A DNA stretch of 64,000 nucleotides from Spongiibacter nanhainus (GTDB lineage: Bacteria; Pseudomonadota; Gammaproteobacteria; Pseudomonadales; Spongiibacteraceae): assembly GCF_016132545.1 (NCBI RefSeq), contig NZ_CP066167.1, positions 895,001 to 959,000 on the forward strand, read 5' to 3'. The notes under the pieces are model-generated. The model did no database searches. It was not told where the DNA came from and worked only from the letters and a program-made list of their open reading frames with translations. Below, piece by piece: positions 1 through 10,649 of this stretch. How positions within the stretch are numbered: position 1 is the stretch's first letter; every line of letters starts with the position of its first letter. A program made the translations under genes and the position numbers.

Positions 1-137
1 CCCAACCCGTCTAAAATCGAAAAGGCCTTCATTTCTTCGCCGCTATTGCCGAAGTACAGGCTGCCATTAGTAAGCACACCGTCCACATCCATGGCCAGCA
101 GAGTCACAGCTTTAGCTTTTTCGGTGATGCTTTGCAT
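1..137 (-). CDS. kdsC: 3-deoxy-D-manno-octulosonate 8-phosphate phosphatase KdsC (5' part)
   Basis: This is the first 45 codons of a minus-strand gene that runs off the left edge. The HAD-superfamily motif I is visible as DVDGVLTNGSLYFGNSGEE, with the nucleophile Asp and the second Asp both present. This is the KdsC signature. The enzyme dephosphorylates Kdo 8-phosphate in the cytoplasm during lipopolysaccharide core synthesis. It lies 63 bp downstream of kdsD on the same strand, the usual order in gammaproteobacteria. The start is the ATG at 137; an AAGG-like ribosome site lies somewhat far upstream. Confidence 0.93.
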   Translation of the reverse strand, partial: MQSITEKAKAVTLLAMDVDGVLTNGSLYFGNSGEEMKAFSILDGL

Positions 138-200
138 AGTGGTTCGTTGTTGCCTTTTGCTTGAGTATAGTGGGTATAGCGGTTTTTTCAGTGGCGGCGC

Positions 201-1169
201 TTACGCGACGCCGGCTTTCAGCAGGTCGTGAGTGTGCACGACGCCCACCGGCGAACCCCTGTCGTCCACTGCCACCAATACCGTGATTTTATTGTCTTCC
301 ATTATACGCAGTGCTTCCGCCGCCATGGTGCCCGGTTTGATACTGCGGGCGTTGCGGGTCATAACGTCATCGATAGGGCAGTGACGCACATCAATATCGC
401 GATCGATGGCCCGACGCAGATCGCCATCTGTAAAGATTCCTAGCAGCTTGCCATCGGCATCCACCACCGTGGTTACACCCAGCGCTTTGCTGCTCATCTC
501 CAACAGTGCGCCGCTCAAGGGCGTGCCACTACGGACCTTGGGTATAGCGTCGCCGGTGTGCATGATCTGGTCAACTTTCAGCAGCAAACGCCGTCCCAGC
601 GCGCCGCCGGGATGGGAAAAGGCAAAGTCGTCGGCAGTAAAGCCGCGGGCTTCCAGTAGGGCGATAGCCAGGGCGTCTCCCATTACCAGTGACACTGTGG
701 TGCTGGAAGTGGGCGCCAGATTCAGGGGGCAGGCTTCCTCTTCAACACCGACGTCCAGGTGGGCATCGGCGCTGGTGGCCAGTTCAGACTTGGGGTTGCC
801 GGTCAGGGCTATGACCGGTACGGCCAGTAGCTTCAGTAGAGGCAGCAGGGTGACCAGCTCTGAGGTGGAGCCCGAGTTGGACAGTGCAATGACCACATCG
901 CCGGAGGTAATCATACCCATATCGCCGTGGCTGGCTTCGCCGGGATGGACAAAAAATGCGGGCGTGCCCGTGCTGGCCAGAGTGGCGGCAATCTTGTTGC
1001 CGATGTGGCCGCTTTTGCCCATGCCAGTCACCACGACTCGACCCTGGCAATTCAGTAGGATGTCGCAGGCTCGGCTGAAACTGTCGTCGACGCGCTCGCC
1101 AAGGGCGGCGACGGCGTCCCGCTCCATGTTGATGACGCGCTGTGCAGACTGAATGTAGGAAACGGTCAT
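201..1169 (-). CDS. kdsD: D-arabinose 5-phosphate isomerase KdsD
   Basis: The enzyme converts ribulose 5-phosphate to arabinose 5-phosphate, the first step of Kdo synthesis for LPS. The protein has 322 residues (about 328 in E. coli). An N-terminal SIS sugar-isomerase domain carries the motifs GMGKSGHIGNKIAATLAS, HPGEASHGDMG and SNSGSTSEL. Two CBS domains follow (about residues 205-322). The reading frame extends upstream to 1343, but that extension looks unlike the family and crosses the intergenic region. I therefore take the ATG at 1169 (MTVSYIQSAQRV). The gene is divergent from mlaC and probably co-transcribed with kdsC. Confidence 0.95.
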   Translation of the reverse strand: MTVSYIQSAQRVINMERDAVAALGERVDDSFSRACDILLNCQGRVVVTGMGKSGHIGNKIAATLASTGTPAFFVHPGEASHGDMGMITSGDVVIALSNSGSTSELVTLLPLLKLLAVPVIALTGNPKSELATSADAHLDVGVEEEACPLNLAPTSSTTVSLVMGDALAIALLEARGFTADDFAFSHPGGALGRRLLLKVDQIMHTGDAIPKVRSGTPLSGALLEMSSKALGVTTVVDADGKLLGIFTDGDLRRAIDRDIDVRHCPIDDVMTRNARSIKPGTMAAEALRIMEDNKITVLVAVDDRGSPVGVVHTHDLLKAGVA

Positions 1170-1385
1170 AGTGAGTCGGGTAACCTGTTGATGGTCAAGC
1201 GCTGTCCACTGTTCAGCTGGGGCTAAGGTAGGGCGCCTATAATAGTGATCAATGTGAAAAATTAACAGGTCTGTCGCACGGCAATACAGGGAGCCAATGC
1301 CGTAGAATGCGGTCAAAGCGTTCGCGGCCCTGACAATCAGCATCCAATGGGTCGATGAGTGACGAGTTCAAAACAAGGGGAAGAC

Positions 1386-2075
1386 ATGATTAAACGCATA
1401 TTGCTGGCTGCCACCATGATGGTTCTGGGCTTGTCCCTGAGCGCTCAGGCAGAAGACGTGGATAAAAAGCCCGGCCCCTATGAGGTCGTTGCGGGCACTA
1501 CCGAGGAGTTAGTCAAAGAAATTGAGGCCGCTCGAGAGTACTACGACGAAGACCCAGAGCGCTTCAATCAGCGGGTTCGTGAGATGCTGGACGAAGTCGT
1601 GGACTTTCAAAGCTTTGCTCGGGGCGTAATGGGCCGCTACGGTAGCCGTGCCTACTATCAAAGCTTGCAAAGCGAAGAAGCGAAAGCGCGCTTTCGCGAT
1701 CGGGTGATTCGTTTTACCGAAAGCTTTAAAGATGGCCTGATCAACACCTATGCCAAGGGTCTGCTGGCGTTTAACGGCAATCGCATCGAGGTTTTGCCTC
1801 TGGCCGAGGATGCCGACCTGTCGGGCAGCGTTGGGGTGCGTCAGCACATTTACGGTGACCGGCCCAAGCCCTATGAGGTGGTTTACACCCTTCGCAAAGA
1901 CAGCAATGGCGAGTGGAAACTGCGCAATGTCATTATCGAGGGGCTGAATTTAGGACGCATCTACCAGAATCAGTTCAACGCAGCGGTGCGCACTCACGAT
2001 GGCGATATCGACAAGGTCATCGACAACTGGACTGTGGCGCCCCAGGAAGTCATGGAGCAGCAGGCGGAGGGCTAG
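1386..2075 (+). CDS. mlaC: MlaC-type periplasmic phospholipid-binding protein
   Basis: The protein has 229 residues. It has a cleavable signal peptide (MIKRILLAATMMVLGLSLSAQA, cleavage after SAQA) followed by a Tgt2/MlaC domain. Family features include the DFQSFARGVMGRYG segment, the FKDGLINTYAKGL helix, and a C-terminal RNVIIEGLNLGRIYQNQFNA block. MlaC carries phospholipids between the outer-membrane MlaA complex and the inner-membrane MlaFEDB transporter. The start is the ATG at 1386 behind GGGGA; the frame is open nine codons further up. mlaF, mlaE and mlaD, which normally precede it, are not here. kdsD is the immediate divergent neighbour. Confidence 0.9.
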   Translation: MIKRILLAATMMVLGLSLSAQAEDVDKKPGPYEVVAGTTEELVKEIEAAREYYDEDPERFNQRVREMLDEVVDFQSFARGVMGRYGSRAYYQSLQSEEAKARFRDRVIRFTESFKDGLINTYAKGLLAFNGNRIEVLPLAEDADLSGSVGVRQHIYGDRPKPYEVVYTLRKDSNGEWKLRNVIIEGLNLGRIYQNQFNAAVRTHDGDIDKVIDNWTVAPQEVMEQQAEG

Positions 2076-2167
2076 TCCCTGGCTGTGCCGCGTACTGCGG
2101 TGTTTTGGCGGGGGCTCGCCTCGCTTATTGCTGCGGAATTGCGTAAAATCCAGCGCCTTCTATATGT

Positions 2168-2187
2168 GGGGAGCCAATTGGCTCCCC
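2168..2187. repeat. Perfect 20-bp palindrome between mlaC and ibaG
   Basis: GGGGAGCCAATTGGCTCCCC is a complete inverted repeat with no spacer. It lies in the 195-bp gap where mlaB would be in related genomes. There is no T-run, so it is not a standard terminator. It could be a protein-binding site or a processing or attenuation hairpin. The role is unknown. Confidence 0.6.
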
Positions 2188-2270
2188 GCTTGCGCTTACA
2201 GGGGCGTGCTCGGTGTCGGAGGCGTGCTTCTGCACCGCCAAACTGCCCCCCAGAACTAGAGTAATTGGTC

Positions 2271-3798
<1,528 letters not shown>

Positions 3799-3815
3799 CC
3801 TCCCTGGAGTCTGTT

Positions 3816-4475
3816 GTGGATCAGCCCATTACCATTGCCCTGACTAAGGGGCGGATACTCAAGGAAACCCTGCCGTTGCTGGCCGAGGCGGGGATTGAAC
3901 CGCTGGAGGATATTTCCAGCAGTCGCAAGTTAATCTTCCCCACCACCATGCCCCATGTGCAGATGGTGGTGATCCGCGGCACCGATGTCCCGACGTATGT
4001 AAAACTCGGCAGCGCCGATCTGGGGATTGCCGGCAAGGATATGCTGCTGGAATTTGGCGCCGAGGATATGTACGAGCCTCTGGATCTGGATATTGCCCGT
4101 TGTAAGTTGATGACGGCGGGGCGGGCCGGCGAAGCCATGCCCGAGGGCCGGGTGCGGGTCGCCACTAAATTTGTCAATGTGGCGCGGCGACACTTTGCCG
4201 AGCGCGGCGTGCAGGTAGAGTTGATTAAGCTTTACGGTGCCATGGAGCTGGCCCCGCTGATGGATTTGGCCGATATGATCGTCGACATCGTCGACACCGG
4301 TAATACATTGAGGGCCAATGGTATGGAGCCCCGCGAGTTAATTGCCAGTGTCAGCTCGCGATTGGTGGTGAACAAGGCGGCGATGAAGCGAAAGCACAGC
4401 AGCATTCAAGAGATAGTCGACAAACTGTCGGCTGCGGTACTTGCCCGTCAAGGGGGAGAGGTCGCCAATGGCTGA
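3816..4475 (+). CDS. hisG: ATP phosphoribosyltransferase, short catalytic form HisG
   Basis: The enzyme performs the first step of histidine synthesis, joining ATP and PRPP. At 219 residues it is the short form (the long E. coli type is about 299), which lacks the C-terminal regulatory ACT-like domain. Family knowledge says the short form works with the HisS-like partner HisZ; no hisZ occurs in this window. Motifs include [13 protein letters not shown] and [15 protein letters not shown]. The start is GTG at 3816, six bases after GGAG; the frame is open further up into murA. The 3' end overlaps hisD by 8 bp. Confidence 0.95.
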   Translation: MDQPITIALTKGRILKETLPLLAEAGIEPLEDISSSRKLIFPTTMPHVQMVVIRGTDVPTYVKLGSADLGIAGKDMLLEFGAEDMYEPLDLDIARCKLMTAGRAGEAMPEGRVRVATKFVNVARRHFAERGVQVELIKLYGAMELAPLMDLADMIVDIVDTGNTLRANGMEPRELIASVSSRLVVNKAAMKRKHSSIQEIVDKLSAAVLARQGGEVANG

Positions 4476-5787
4476 GTTGCAAATTCGGACCCTGGATACC
4501 CGAGACAACGACTTTGATATCCAGCTGACCAAGCTGTTGGCCTGGGAATCGGTCTCGGATCAGGCCGTGGCTCAGTCGGTCAGCGAGATTATTGCTGCAG
4601 TTCGCAGCCGTGGCGATGCGGCGCTGGTGGAATACAGCCGTCAGTTTGATGGCCTGGATATTGATTCGGCGGCAGCGCTGGAGATTCCTTTCCAGCGTTT
4701 GCAAGAAGCCTTGCAGCGCATCCCCACCGACCAGCGCCAGGCGTTGGAGGCGGCTGCCAAGCGGGTTCGCCAGTACCACGAGCACCAGAATCAGCAGTCC
4801 TGGTCCTATACCGAGGCCGATGGCACGGTGCTGGGGCAGCAGATTACCGCCATGGAGCGAGTCGGTTTATATGTGCCCGGTGGCAAGGCAACCTACCCGT
4901 CCTCGGTGCTGATGAACGCGGTTCCCGCCAAAGTGGCTGGGGTCGATGAACTGATCATGGTGTCACCGACCCCCGGTGGTTTTGTGAATGACATGGTGCT
5001 GGCGGCCGCTGCGATTGCCGGTGTCGATCGGGTCTTTACGATTGGCGGTGCCCAGGCTGTAGCGGCGCTGGCCTTTGGCACGGAAAGCGTGCCCAAGGTC
5101 GACAAGATCGTCGGACCCGGCAATATCTATGTTGCCACCGCCAAGCGCCAGGTGTTTGGCAGCGTGGGTTTGGATATGATCGCCGGCCCCTCGGAAATTC
5201 TGGTGGTCTGCGATGGTCAGACCAACCCTGACTGGATCGCCATGGACCTGTTTTCCCAGGCCGAGCACGATGAGGATGCCCAGTCGATTTTGCTGAGCCC
5301 CGATGCGGCCTTCCTCGATGCGGTAAAGACCAGTATGGCGCGTCTGCTTCCCGGTCTGTCCCGGGCCGATATTGTCCGCCAGTCGCTGGCGGAGCGGGGC
5401 GCGCTGGTGCTGGTCAAAGATATGGAAGAAGTCGTTGCCCTGATCAACCGCATCGCCCCCGAGCATTTGGAGTTGTCGGTGGAAGAGCCGGAGGCGCTGT
5501 TGCCCAACATTCGCCACGCCGGCGCGATTTTTATGGGGCGGCACACCCCCGAGGCGCTGGGTGACTACTGCGCTGGGCCCAACCACGTATTGCCCACTTC
5601 GGGGACGGCGCGGTTCTCGTCGCCACTGGGGGTGTACGACTTTCAGAAGCGCTCGTCGCTGATTCAATGCTCTGTGTCGGGGGCCTCTGAGTTGGCCAAG
5701 ACCGCCTCGGTGCTGGCGCGGGGCGAGTCGCTAACGGCCCACGCCATCAGCGCGGAATACCGAATACAGGAGGAGGGGAATGAGTAA
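4468..5787 (+). CDS. hisD: Histidinol dehydrogenase HisD
   Basis: This zinc enzyme oxidises L-histidinol to L-histidine in two NAD-dependent steps. It has 439 residues (434 in E. coli). Visible motifs are the [18 protein letters not shown] block, [15 protein letters not shown], the [11 protein letters not shown] metal-site region, and the catalytic Glu-His pair in [24 protein letters not shown] lies near the C-terminus. The ATG at 4468 lies inside the end of hisG, with AGGGGGAGAGG as the ribosome site, indicating translational coupling. It overlaps hisC by 8 bp. Confidence 0.98.
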   Translation: MAELQIRTLDTRDNDFDIQLTKLLAWESVSDQAVAQSVSEIIAAVRSRGDAALVEYSRQFDGLDIDSAAALEIPFQRLQEALQRIPTDQRQALEAAAKRVRQYHEHQNQQSWSYTEADGTVLGQQITAMERVGLYVPGGKATYPSSVLMNAVPAKVAGVDELIMVSPTPGGFVNDMVLAAAAIAGVDRVFTIGGAQAVAALAFGTESVPKVDKIVGPGNIYVATAKRQVFGSVGLDMIAGPSEILVVCDGQTNPDWIAMDLFSQAEHDEDAQSILLSPDAAFLDAVKTSMARLLPGLSRADIVRQSLAERGALVLVKDMEEVVALINRIAPEHLELSVEEPEALLPNIRHAGAIFMGRHTPEALGDYCAGPNHVLPTSGTARFSSPLGVYDFQKRSSLIQCSVSGASELAKTASVLARGESLTAHAISAEYRIQEEGNE

Positions 5788-6835
5788 ATACTGGAGCCCC
5801 TTCGTTAAAAACCTGGAACCCTATGTGCCCGGTGAGCAGCCCAAAGTGGCCAATCTCACCAAGCTCAATACCAATGAAAACCCCTTCGGGCCTTCGCCCA
5901 AGGTCTTGGATGCGATTCGCCGCGCCTCCGACGACGCCCTGAGGCTGTATCCCGACCCCAATTCTGACGCGTTGAAGAGTGCGATTGCGGCCTATCACGA
6001 AGTTGAGCCGGAACAGGTCTTTGTGGGCAATGGTTCCGACGAAGTGCTGGCGCATATTTTTCACGCTCTGTTTGGCCATGATCATCCGCTGCTGTTTCCG
6101 GATATAACCTACAGCTTTTATCCGGTGTACTGCGGTTTGTACGGCATTCCCTATGAAACCATACCCCTGGATGACGAGTTTAGAATCCAGGTGGCGGACT
6201 ACAAGGGCATCAACGGCGGCATTATCTTTCCCAACCCCAATGCGCCCACCGGGCGTTTTTTGGCGCTGGACGAGATTGAGCGCCTGTTGTCGGTCAACAA
6301 CGAAACGGTGGTGGTGATCGACGAGGCCTATGTGGATTTTGGTGGTGAGAGCGCCATCGCCCTGGTGAACCGCTATCCCAACCTGCTGGTTACCCAGACC
6401 CTGTCCAAGTCCCGCTCACTGGCTGGCTTGCGGGTTGGCTTTGCGGTGGGCCACAGCGACTTGATTGAGGCGTTGGAGCGGGTCAAGAACAGTTTTAACT
6501 CCTACCCGCTGGATCGCTTGGCGCAAGCTGGTGCGGTAGCGGCCTTTGCCGATGATCGCTACTTTCAGGATTGCTGCGCAGCGGTGGTCGCCGAGCGGGA
6601 GCGCCTGCGTCGGGCTCTGTCTGAGTTGGGTTTTGAGACTCTGCCTTCAGCGGCCAACTTCCTGTTCACTTGCCATCAGACACGCTTGGCGAGTGAACTG
6701 GCCGCGGCACTTCGGGAGCGGGGCATTATTGTGCGCCATTTCAACAAGCCCCGAATAGACAATTATCTGCGAATCACGGTGGGCCTTAAGGAGCAGAATG
6801 ATGTGCTGCTCAATGCTCTGGGAGAGCTGGTTTAA
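5780..6835 (+). CDS. hisC: Histidinol-phosphate aminotransferase HisC
   Basis: This class-I/II PLP aminotransferase converts imidazole acetol phosphate to histidinol phosphate with glutamate. The protein has 351 residues. The PLP lysine is in [14 protein letters not shown], and the conserved [21 protein letters not shown] and VIDEAYVDF motifs are present. The start overlaps the end of hisD by 8 bp behind GGAGGGG, so hisG-hisD-hisC form one translationally coupled operon. It converges on algW with only 15 bp between stop codons. No strong terminator is visible there. Confidence 0.97.
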   Translation: MSKYWSPFVKNLEPYVPGEQPKVANLTKLNTNENPFGPSPKVLDAIRRASDDALRLYPDPNSDALKSAIAAYHEVEPEQVFVGNGSDEVLAHIFHALFGHDHPLLFPDITYSFYPVYCGLYGIPYETIPLDDEFRIQVADYKGINGGIIFPNPNAPTGRFLALDEIERLLSVNNETVVVIDEAYVDFGGESAIALVNRYPNLLVTQTLSKSRSLAGLRVGFAVGHSDLIEALERVKNSFNSYPLDRLAQAGAVAAFADDRYFQDCCAAVVAERERLRRALSELGFETLPSAANFLFTCHQTRLASELAAALRERGIIVRHFNKPRIDNYLRITVGLKEQNDVLLNALGELV

Positions 6836-6850
6836 GCTCGGCGGCAGCGC

Positions 6851-7906
6851 TTAACTGCCCCGCACTTGAGGGCGCACGGCGACTTCGGTTTCCACTGTGA
6901 GGGGTTGATCGTTGCGCAGCAGCCCCAGTTGCACGGTCTCACCCGGGCGGGTGTAGGTAATCAGCTTCATGCCGGCGTGGCCGTCGCCCACCGCCTCGCC
7001 GTTAATCTCAGTCAGAACATCACCGATACGCAGCCCCGCGTCTTTGGCCGGGCTGTTGTTGGCCAGGGCGGTGATAATGACGCCGTTGGTGCCCACCCCT
7101 AGGGGCTGAACTTCTATGCCCAGCCAGCCCCGCAGCGGGCGACCATACTGAATCAGGTCCTCCATGGTCCGCAGGGCTAGGTCGGTGGGGATGGCCAGAC
7201 CGATCCCCGTTGAACCGCCGCTCTGGGTGTAAATCGCGGTATTGATGCCCAGCAGTCGACCCTGGGTGTCTATAAGGGCGCCACCGGAGTTGCCTGGATT
7301 AATAGCGGCGTCGGTTTGTATAAAATTCTCGAATTGGCTTAGGCCCAGACCATATCGGCCCGTCGCGCTGACAATGCCCTGGGTTACGGTTTGGCCAAAA
7401 CCGTAGGGGTTGCCGATAGCCAGCACGATGGAGCCCACCCGGATTTGGCCCGGGTCGGTGACTGGGATGGCGTTGAGGTTTTCCAAGTCTATTTTTAGCA
7501 CTGCCAGATCGGTGTCGCTATCGCTGCCAATCACGGTGGCCAGGGCCTGACGCCCATCCTGCAGCATCACCAGGATCTCATCGGCCCCTTTAATAACGTG
7601 GTAGTTGGTGAGCAGATAGCCCCGCTCACTGACAATAACGCCGGAGCCCAGGCTGCGCTCCAGTTGCTGGCGCACCCGGCCGCTGCGGTTAAAAAAGTGA
7701 CGGAACAGGGGATCGTCGGCTAGCGGATGGCGCTGCTGCACCACCTTGGTGGTGTAGATGTTTACCACCGCCGGAGCGGCGCGCTCCACGGCCCGGGTAA
7801 AGTCGGACTGGCCATCCTTTTCTGGCAGGTAGGCGAGAATGCACAGCCCCAGCAGTAAGCCGCATAGGCTGGGCCAGAAAAAGTTGCGAATGCCGCTCAG
7901 GTTCAC
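6851..7906 (-). CDS. algW: Site-1 periplasmic serine protease AlgW/DegS
   Basis: This is an inner-membrane-anchored trypsin-like protease that starts cleavage of the anti-sigma factor (RseA/MucA type) under envelope stress. The protein has 351 residues. It has an N-terminal membrane anchor (about 10-27) and a protease domain with the triad His103 (NYHVI), Asp133 (DTDLAVL) and Ser207 (NPGNSGGA). A single PDZ domain occupies about 260-340. One PDZ and an uncleaved anchor distinguish DegS/AlgW from DegP/DegQ. The position after hisC matches algW in Pseudomonas. Confidence 0.92.
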   Translation of the reverse strand: MNLSGIRNFFWPSLCGLLLGLCILAYLPEKDGQSDFTRAVERAAPAVVNIYTTKVVQQRHPLADDPLFRHFFNRSGRVRQQLERSLGSGVIVSERGYLLTNYHVIKGADEILVMLQDGRQALATVIGSDSDTDLAVLKIDLENLNAIPVTDPGQIRVGSIVLAIGNPYGFGQTVTQGIVSATGRYGLGLSQFENFIQTDAAINPGNSGGALIDTQGRLLGINTAIYTQSGGSTGIGLAIPTDLALRTMEDLIQYGRPLRGWLGIEVQPLGVGTNGVIITALANNSPAKDAGLRIGDVLTEINGEAVGDGHAGMKLITYTRPGETVQLGLLRNDQPLTVETEVAVRPQVRGS

Positions 7907-8021
7907 GAATATCCTCTATCTATGCCAGTATCTTGGAGATGGGTTGTTGTGGGTGGGTGCCGCGTCCCGATTGGCGTGATAGCCTATCACAAAAACCTGA
8001 ACCCGGACTGAAGAGGTTTCG

Positions 8022-8780
8022 TTGACTATTGCATTAACAGAACTGGTCGCCGCGGCCGATGAGTTGCTGCAACCCCAGTGTTTTTCCGATTATTGCCCCA
8101 ATGGCTTGCAGGTGGCGGGCCGGGACACTGTCACGCGAGTCGTCTCTGGGGTGACTGCCTCACAGGCCCTCATCGACGCGGCGGTAGAGCGCGGCGCCGA
8201 TGCCATCATTGTTCATCACGGCTACTTCTGGCGGGGTGAAGACCCCTGTGTCGTGGGGATGAAAAAGCGCCGCTTGGCCACCCTGCTGGCCCACGATATC
8301 AGTCTTATCGCCTATCACTTGCCGCTGGATGCCCACCCAGAGTTGGGCAATAACGCCCAGCTGGCCAAAATACTGGGCATTGAGGTAGAGGGTGGAATGG
8401 ATAGCTCGCCGAGGCCGGTGGGCAACATTGGGCGCCTGCCCCAGCCTATGTCAGCTCGTGACTTCGCGACCCATGTCGGCGCGGTGCTGGGTCGGGAGCC
8501 ACTCCTGGAAGTGGTGGGCGACCACCCGATTCGCTCCATTGCCTGGTGTACTGGTGGCGCCCAGTCTTATATCGATAAGGCCGCAGCCTTGGGGGTGGAT
8601 GCGTATTTAAGTGGTGAGGTGTCTGAACCCACTATCCACTCGGCCCGGGAGCTGGGTGTTCACTATATTGCTGCAGGTCATCACGCGACCGAGCGCTATG
8701 GAGCGCCGGCGTTGGCCGGACATCTGGCAGAGCGCTTTGGTTTGCAGCACGAGTTTGTCGATATCGACAACCCCGCCTAG
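8022..8780 (+). CDS. NIF3/YbgI-family dinuclear metal-binding protein
   Basis: This 252-residue protein belongs to the Nif3-like (DUF34, 'GTP cyclohydrolase 1 type 2 homolog') family. Likely metal ligands are His65 and His66 (IIVHHGYFW), Asp103 (YHLPLDAHPELGNN), and the C-terminal His and Glu in GHHATERYG. Members form hexameric rings with a dinuclear metal site, and their physiological substrate is unsettled. It begins with TTG at 8022 behind AGAGG. The gene is divergent from algW and converges on zapG with 7 bp between. Confidence 0.9.
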   Translation: MTIALTELVAAADELLQPQCFSDYCPNGLQVAGRDTVTRVVSGVTASQALIDAAVERGADAIIVHHGYFWRGEDPCVVGMKKRRLATLLAHDISLIAYHLPLDAHPELGNNAQLAKILGIEVEGGMDSSPRPVGNIGRLPQPMSARDFATHVGAVLGREPLLEVVGDHPIRSIAWCTGGAQSYIDKAAALGVDAYLSGEVSEPTIHSARELGVHYIAAGHHATERYGAPALAGHLAERFGLQHEFVDIDNPA

Positions 8781-8787
8781 CAGGCTG

Positions 8788-9267
8788 TTACAGCGGCGGT
8801 GGCGGGGTGGGTGGCTCTGCCTCTTCCTTGCGCTGGCGGTCCTTGTCCAGCCCAAACTCCTCGTGCAAAGCGCCTTTGCTACCAGGTTGGCGAGGTGCGT
8901 AGTCAAGTGGCTGTTCTGAGGGCGTGCGGGGTGTGGCTTTGCTCTCCAGTACCGGGCGTCCCTCCGGTAGCGGCTGCAGCGGACTGATGCCGGTGCTGTG
9001 CAATGTTTGCGCGCCCTCGGCAATGTGGTTGTGAACGCTGCGGTAGCTTTCCGCCAGGTCGTTGAGCAGCTCTGCGGTGCGGTCAAAGTGGCCGCTGACT
9101 TGCTGCTGGTAGGCCTGCTGCTGCTCCTGCATTTCGCTAAATTGCTTTTCAAGTGCGGCGCGGCTCTGCTGCGCGGGTTTAAGGCGCTCTAGTATGAAAT
9201 AGCCGACAGCGCCCCCCACTAGAAACGCGATAACACCGGTGGCGACTAATGTGGTCAGCTCGAACAC
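8788..9267 (-). CDS. zapG: ZapG/YhcB inner-membrane protein (DUF1043)
   Basis: This 159-residue protein has one N-terminal transmembrane helix (about 5-27, VATGVIAFLVGGAVGYFIL) and a cytoplasmic coiled coil (about 30-90, rich in Gln and Glu). A low-complexity proline-rich tail ending PPTPPPPL follows. This matches the YhcB/ZapG family, which links cell division and envelope synthesis. In E. coli yhcB also sits near degS/degQ and is divergent from zapE, as here. The tail is poorly conserved and its role is unclear. Confidence 0.87.
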   Translation of the reverse strand: MFELTTLVATGVIAFLVGGAVGYFILERLKPAQQSRAALEKQFSEMQEQQQAYQQQVSGHFDRTAELLNDLAESYRSVHNHIAEGAQTLHSTGISPLQPLPEGRPVLESKATPRTPSEQPLDYAPRQPGSKGALHEEFGLDKDRQRKEEAEPPTPPPPL

Positions 9268-9433
9268 GCTTTACCCCTCCTGAGACTAACTGGCTTCGGT
9301 GCCGTGCACCGAAGGCATGGTTGATGCACCAAGTATACCCCCGTAGGCCCGTTGGGTTCAGCATTGTGATGAGGGAAAATTGATAAATCCACGTCGCATC
9401 GGTAAAGTTGCGCCGTCTTTGAAGGAACCCGCC

Positions 9434-10531
9434 ATGTCCACACCTCTGCAACGCTATCAACGAGATTTGCAGCTACCGGATTTTAGTCGCGATGCCGCCC
9501 AGGAGCACGCGGTACAGTGCCTGCAGCGCCTGTATGACGAGCTGGTTGCTCGCCCCAAGCCTCGTTCCGGTGGACTGTTGGGACGCCTGTTCGGCGGTGG
9601 CCAGGACGTCCTCGAGATTAAAGGCCTGTATTTCTGGGGTGGCGTGGGGCGCGGCAAGACCTATCTGATGGATACCTTTTATGACACCCTGCCCTTCGAT
9701 GACAAAATGCGGGCTCACTTCCATCGCTTTATGCAGCGTGTTCACCGGGAGCTCAAGCAGCTGGAGGGGGAGAAGAACCCGCTGACCATTGTCGCCGACC
9801 GCATTGCGGACGAGGCGCGGGTGATCTGCTTTGACGAATTCTTTGTCTCCGATATCACCGACGCCATGATTCTGGCCGGGCTGTTTGAGCGCCTGTTCGA
9901 GCGCGGGGTGGTGCTGGTGGCGACCTCCAATATCGTGCCGGACGAGCTGTATAAGGATGGTCTGCAGCGAGCCCGTTTTCTGCCGGCCATCGATCTGATC
10001 AATGAGCGCGTCGAAGTGGTCAATGTCGATGGCGGTGTTGACTACCGGCGCCGCGCTCTGGAGCAGGCCGAGCTTTACTACCACCCGCTGGGCGAGGCGG
10101 CCGAGGAAAGCCTGATGAGCAGCTTTCGGCGCCTGTCGCCGGAGCTGGGGCAGCCCAATCAGAAGCTGGATATAGAAGGGCGACAGATTGCGGCCCGCTT
10201 TGTCGCCGATGACGTTGCCTGGTTTGATTTTGGTGAGCTCTGTGACGGCCCCCGCAGCCAGTACGACTATATAGAGTTGGCCAAGGTCTTTCATGCCGTG
10301 GTGCTGAGCGGTGTGCCGCAGATGGGCGCGGGGCGTGACGACCAGGCGCGTCGCTTTATCAATTTGATCGATGAGTTTTACGACCGCAATGTGAAGCTGG
10401 TAGTGTCTGCCGAAGTCGCCCTGCCGGAGCTCTACTCCGGTGGTCGCCTGGAGTTTGAGTTTGAGCGCACCCGCAGCCGTTTGCTGGAGATGCAATCTGA
10501 GGAGTACCTGGGGCGGGAGCACAGGGCGTAG
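9434..10531 (+). CDS. zapE: Cell division ATPase ZapE (AFG1-like)
   Basis: This is an AAA+-like ATPase of the AFG1 family that associates with the Z-ring in E. coli. The protein has 365 residues (375 in E. coli). Walker A is YFWGGVGRGKTYLMD and Walker B is ARVICFDEFFVSDITDA; a sensor-like ATSN follows. An open frame begins upstream with TTG at 9380, but the ATG at 9434 (MSTPLQRYQRDL) has a good GAAGGAA ribosome site and the family's usual beginning. It lies upstream of rplM-rpsI, a conserved neighbourhood. Confidence 0.93.
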   Translation: MSTPLQRYQRDLQLPDFSRDAAQEHAVQCLQRLYDELVARPKPRSGGLLGRLFGGGQDVLEIKGLYFWGGVGRGKTYLMDTFYDTLPFDDKMRAHFHRFMQRVHRELKQLEGEKNPLTIVADRIADEARVICFDEFFVSDITDAMILAGLFERLFERGVVLVATSNIVPDELYKDGLQRARFLPAIDLINERVEVVNVDGGVDYRRRALEQAELYYHPLGEAAEESLMSSFRRLSPELGQPNQKLDIEGRQIAARFVADDVAWFDFGELCDGPRSQYDYIELAKVFHAVVLSGVPQMGAGRDDQARRFINLIDEFYDRNVKLVVSAEVALPELYSGGRLEFEFERTRSRLLEMQSEEYLGREHRA

Positions 10532-10580
10532 TGGCGGTTTTTTCGGCGGTGGGGCGGCAGGAAAAAGCCTATCTTTTTGC

Positions 10581-10609
10581 TTGAAAAAGCTAGACCGCTT
10601 ATGTAGTAT
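10581..10609 (+). promoter_or_regulatory. Sigma-70 promoter for rplM-rpsI
   Basis: A TTGAAA -35 (10581-10586) and a TAGTAT -10 (10604-10609) are separated by exactly 17 bp, about 40 bp before the rplM start. The predicted transcription start is near 10616. This is a prediction from sequence alone. Confidence 0.7.
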
Positions 10610-10649
10610 TCGCGCTCTTTGTTCGGTACGGTCCCCATAGGCGAGATTC

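Noticed and set aside
46-231. 61-codon plus-strand frame at the left edge
   Set aside because: It is antisense to kdsC and kdsD with no supporting signal.
1170-1343. 58-codon N-terminal extension of kdsD
   Set aside because: It is not family-like, lies in the divergent promoter region, and the ATG at 1169 gives the normal KdsD length.
2072-2270. Open frame in the mlaC-ibaG gap that might be a remnant of mlaB
   Set aside because: Translation shows no STAS-domain pattern, the gap is too short for mlaB, and the frame is arginine-rich shadow-like sequence.
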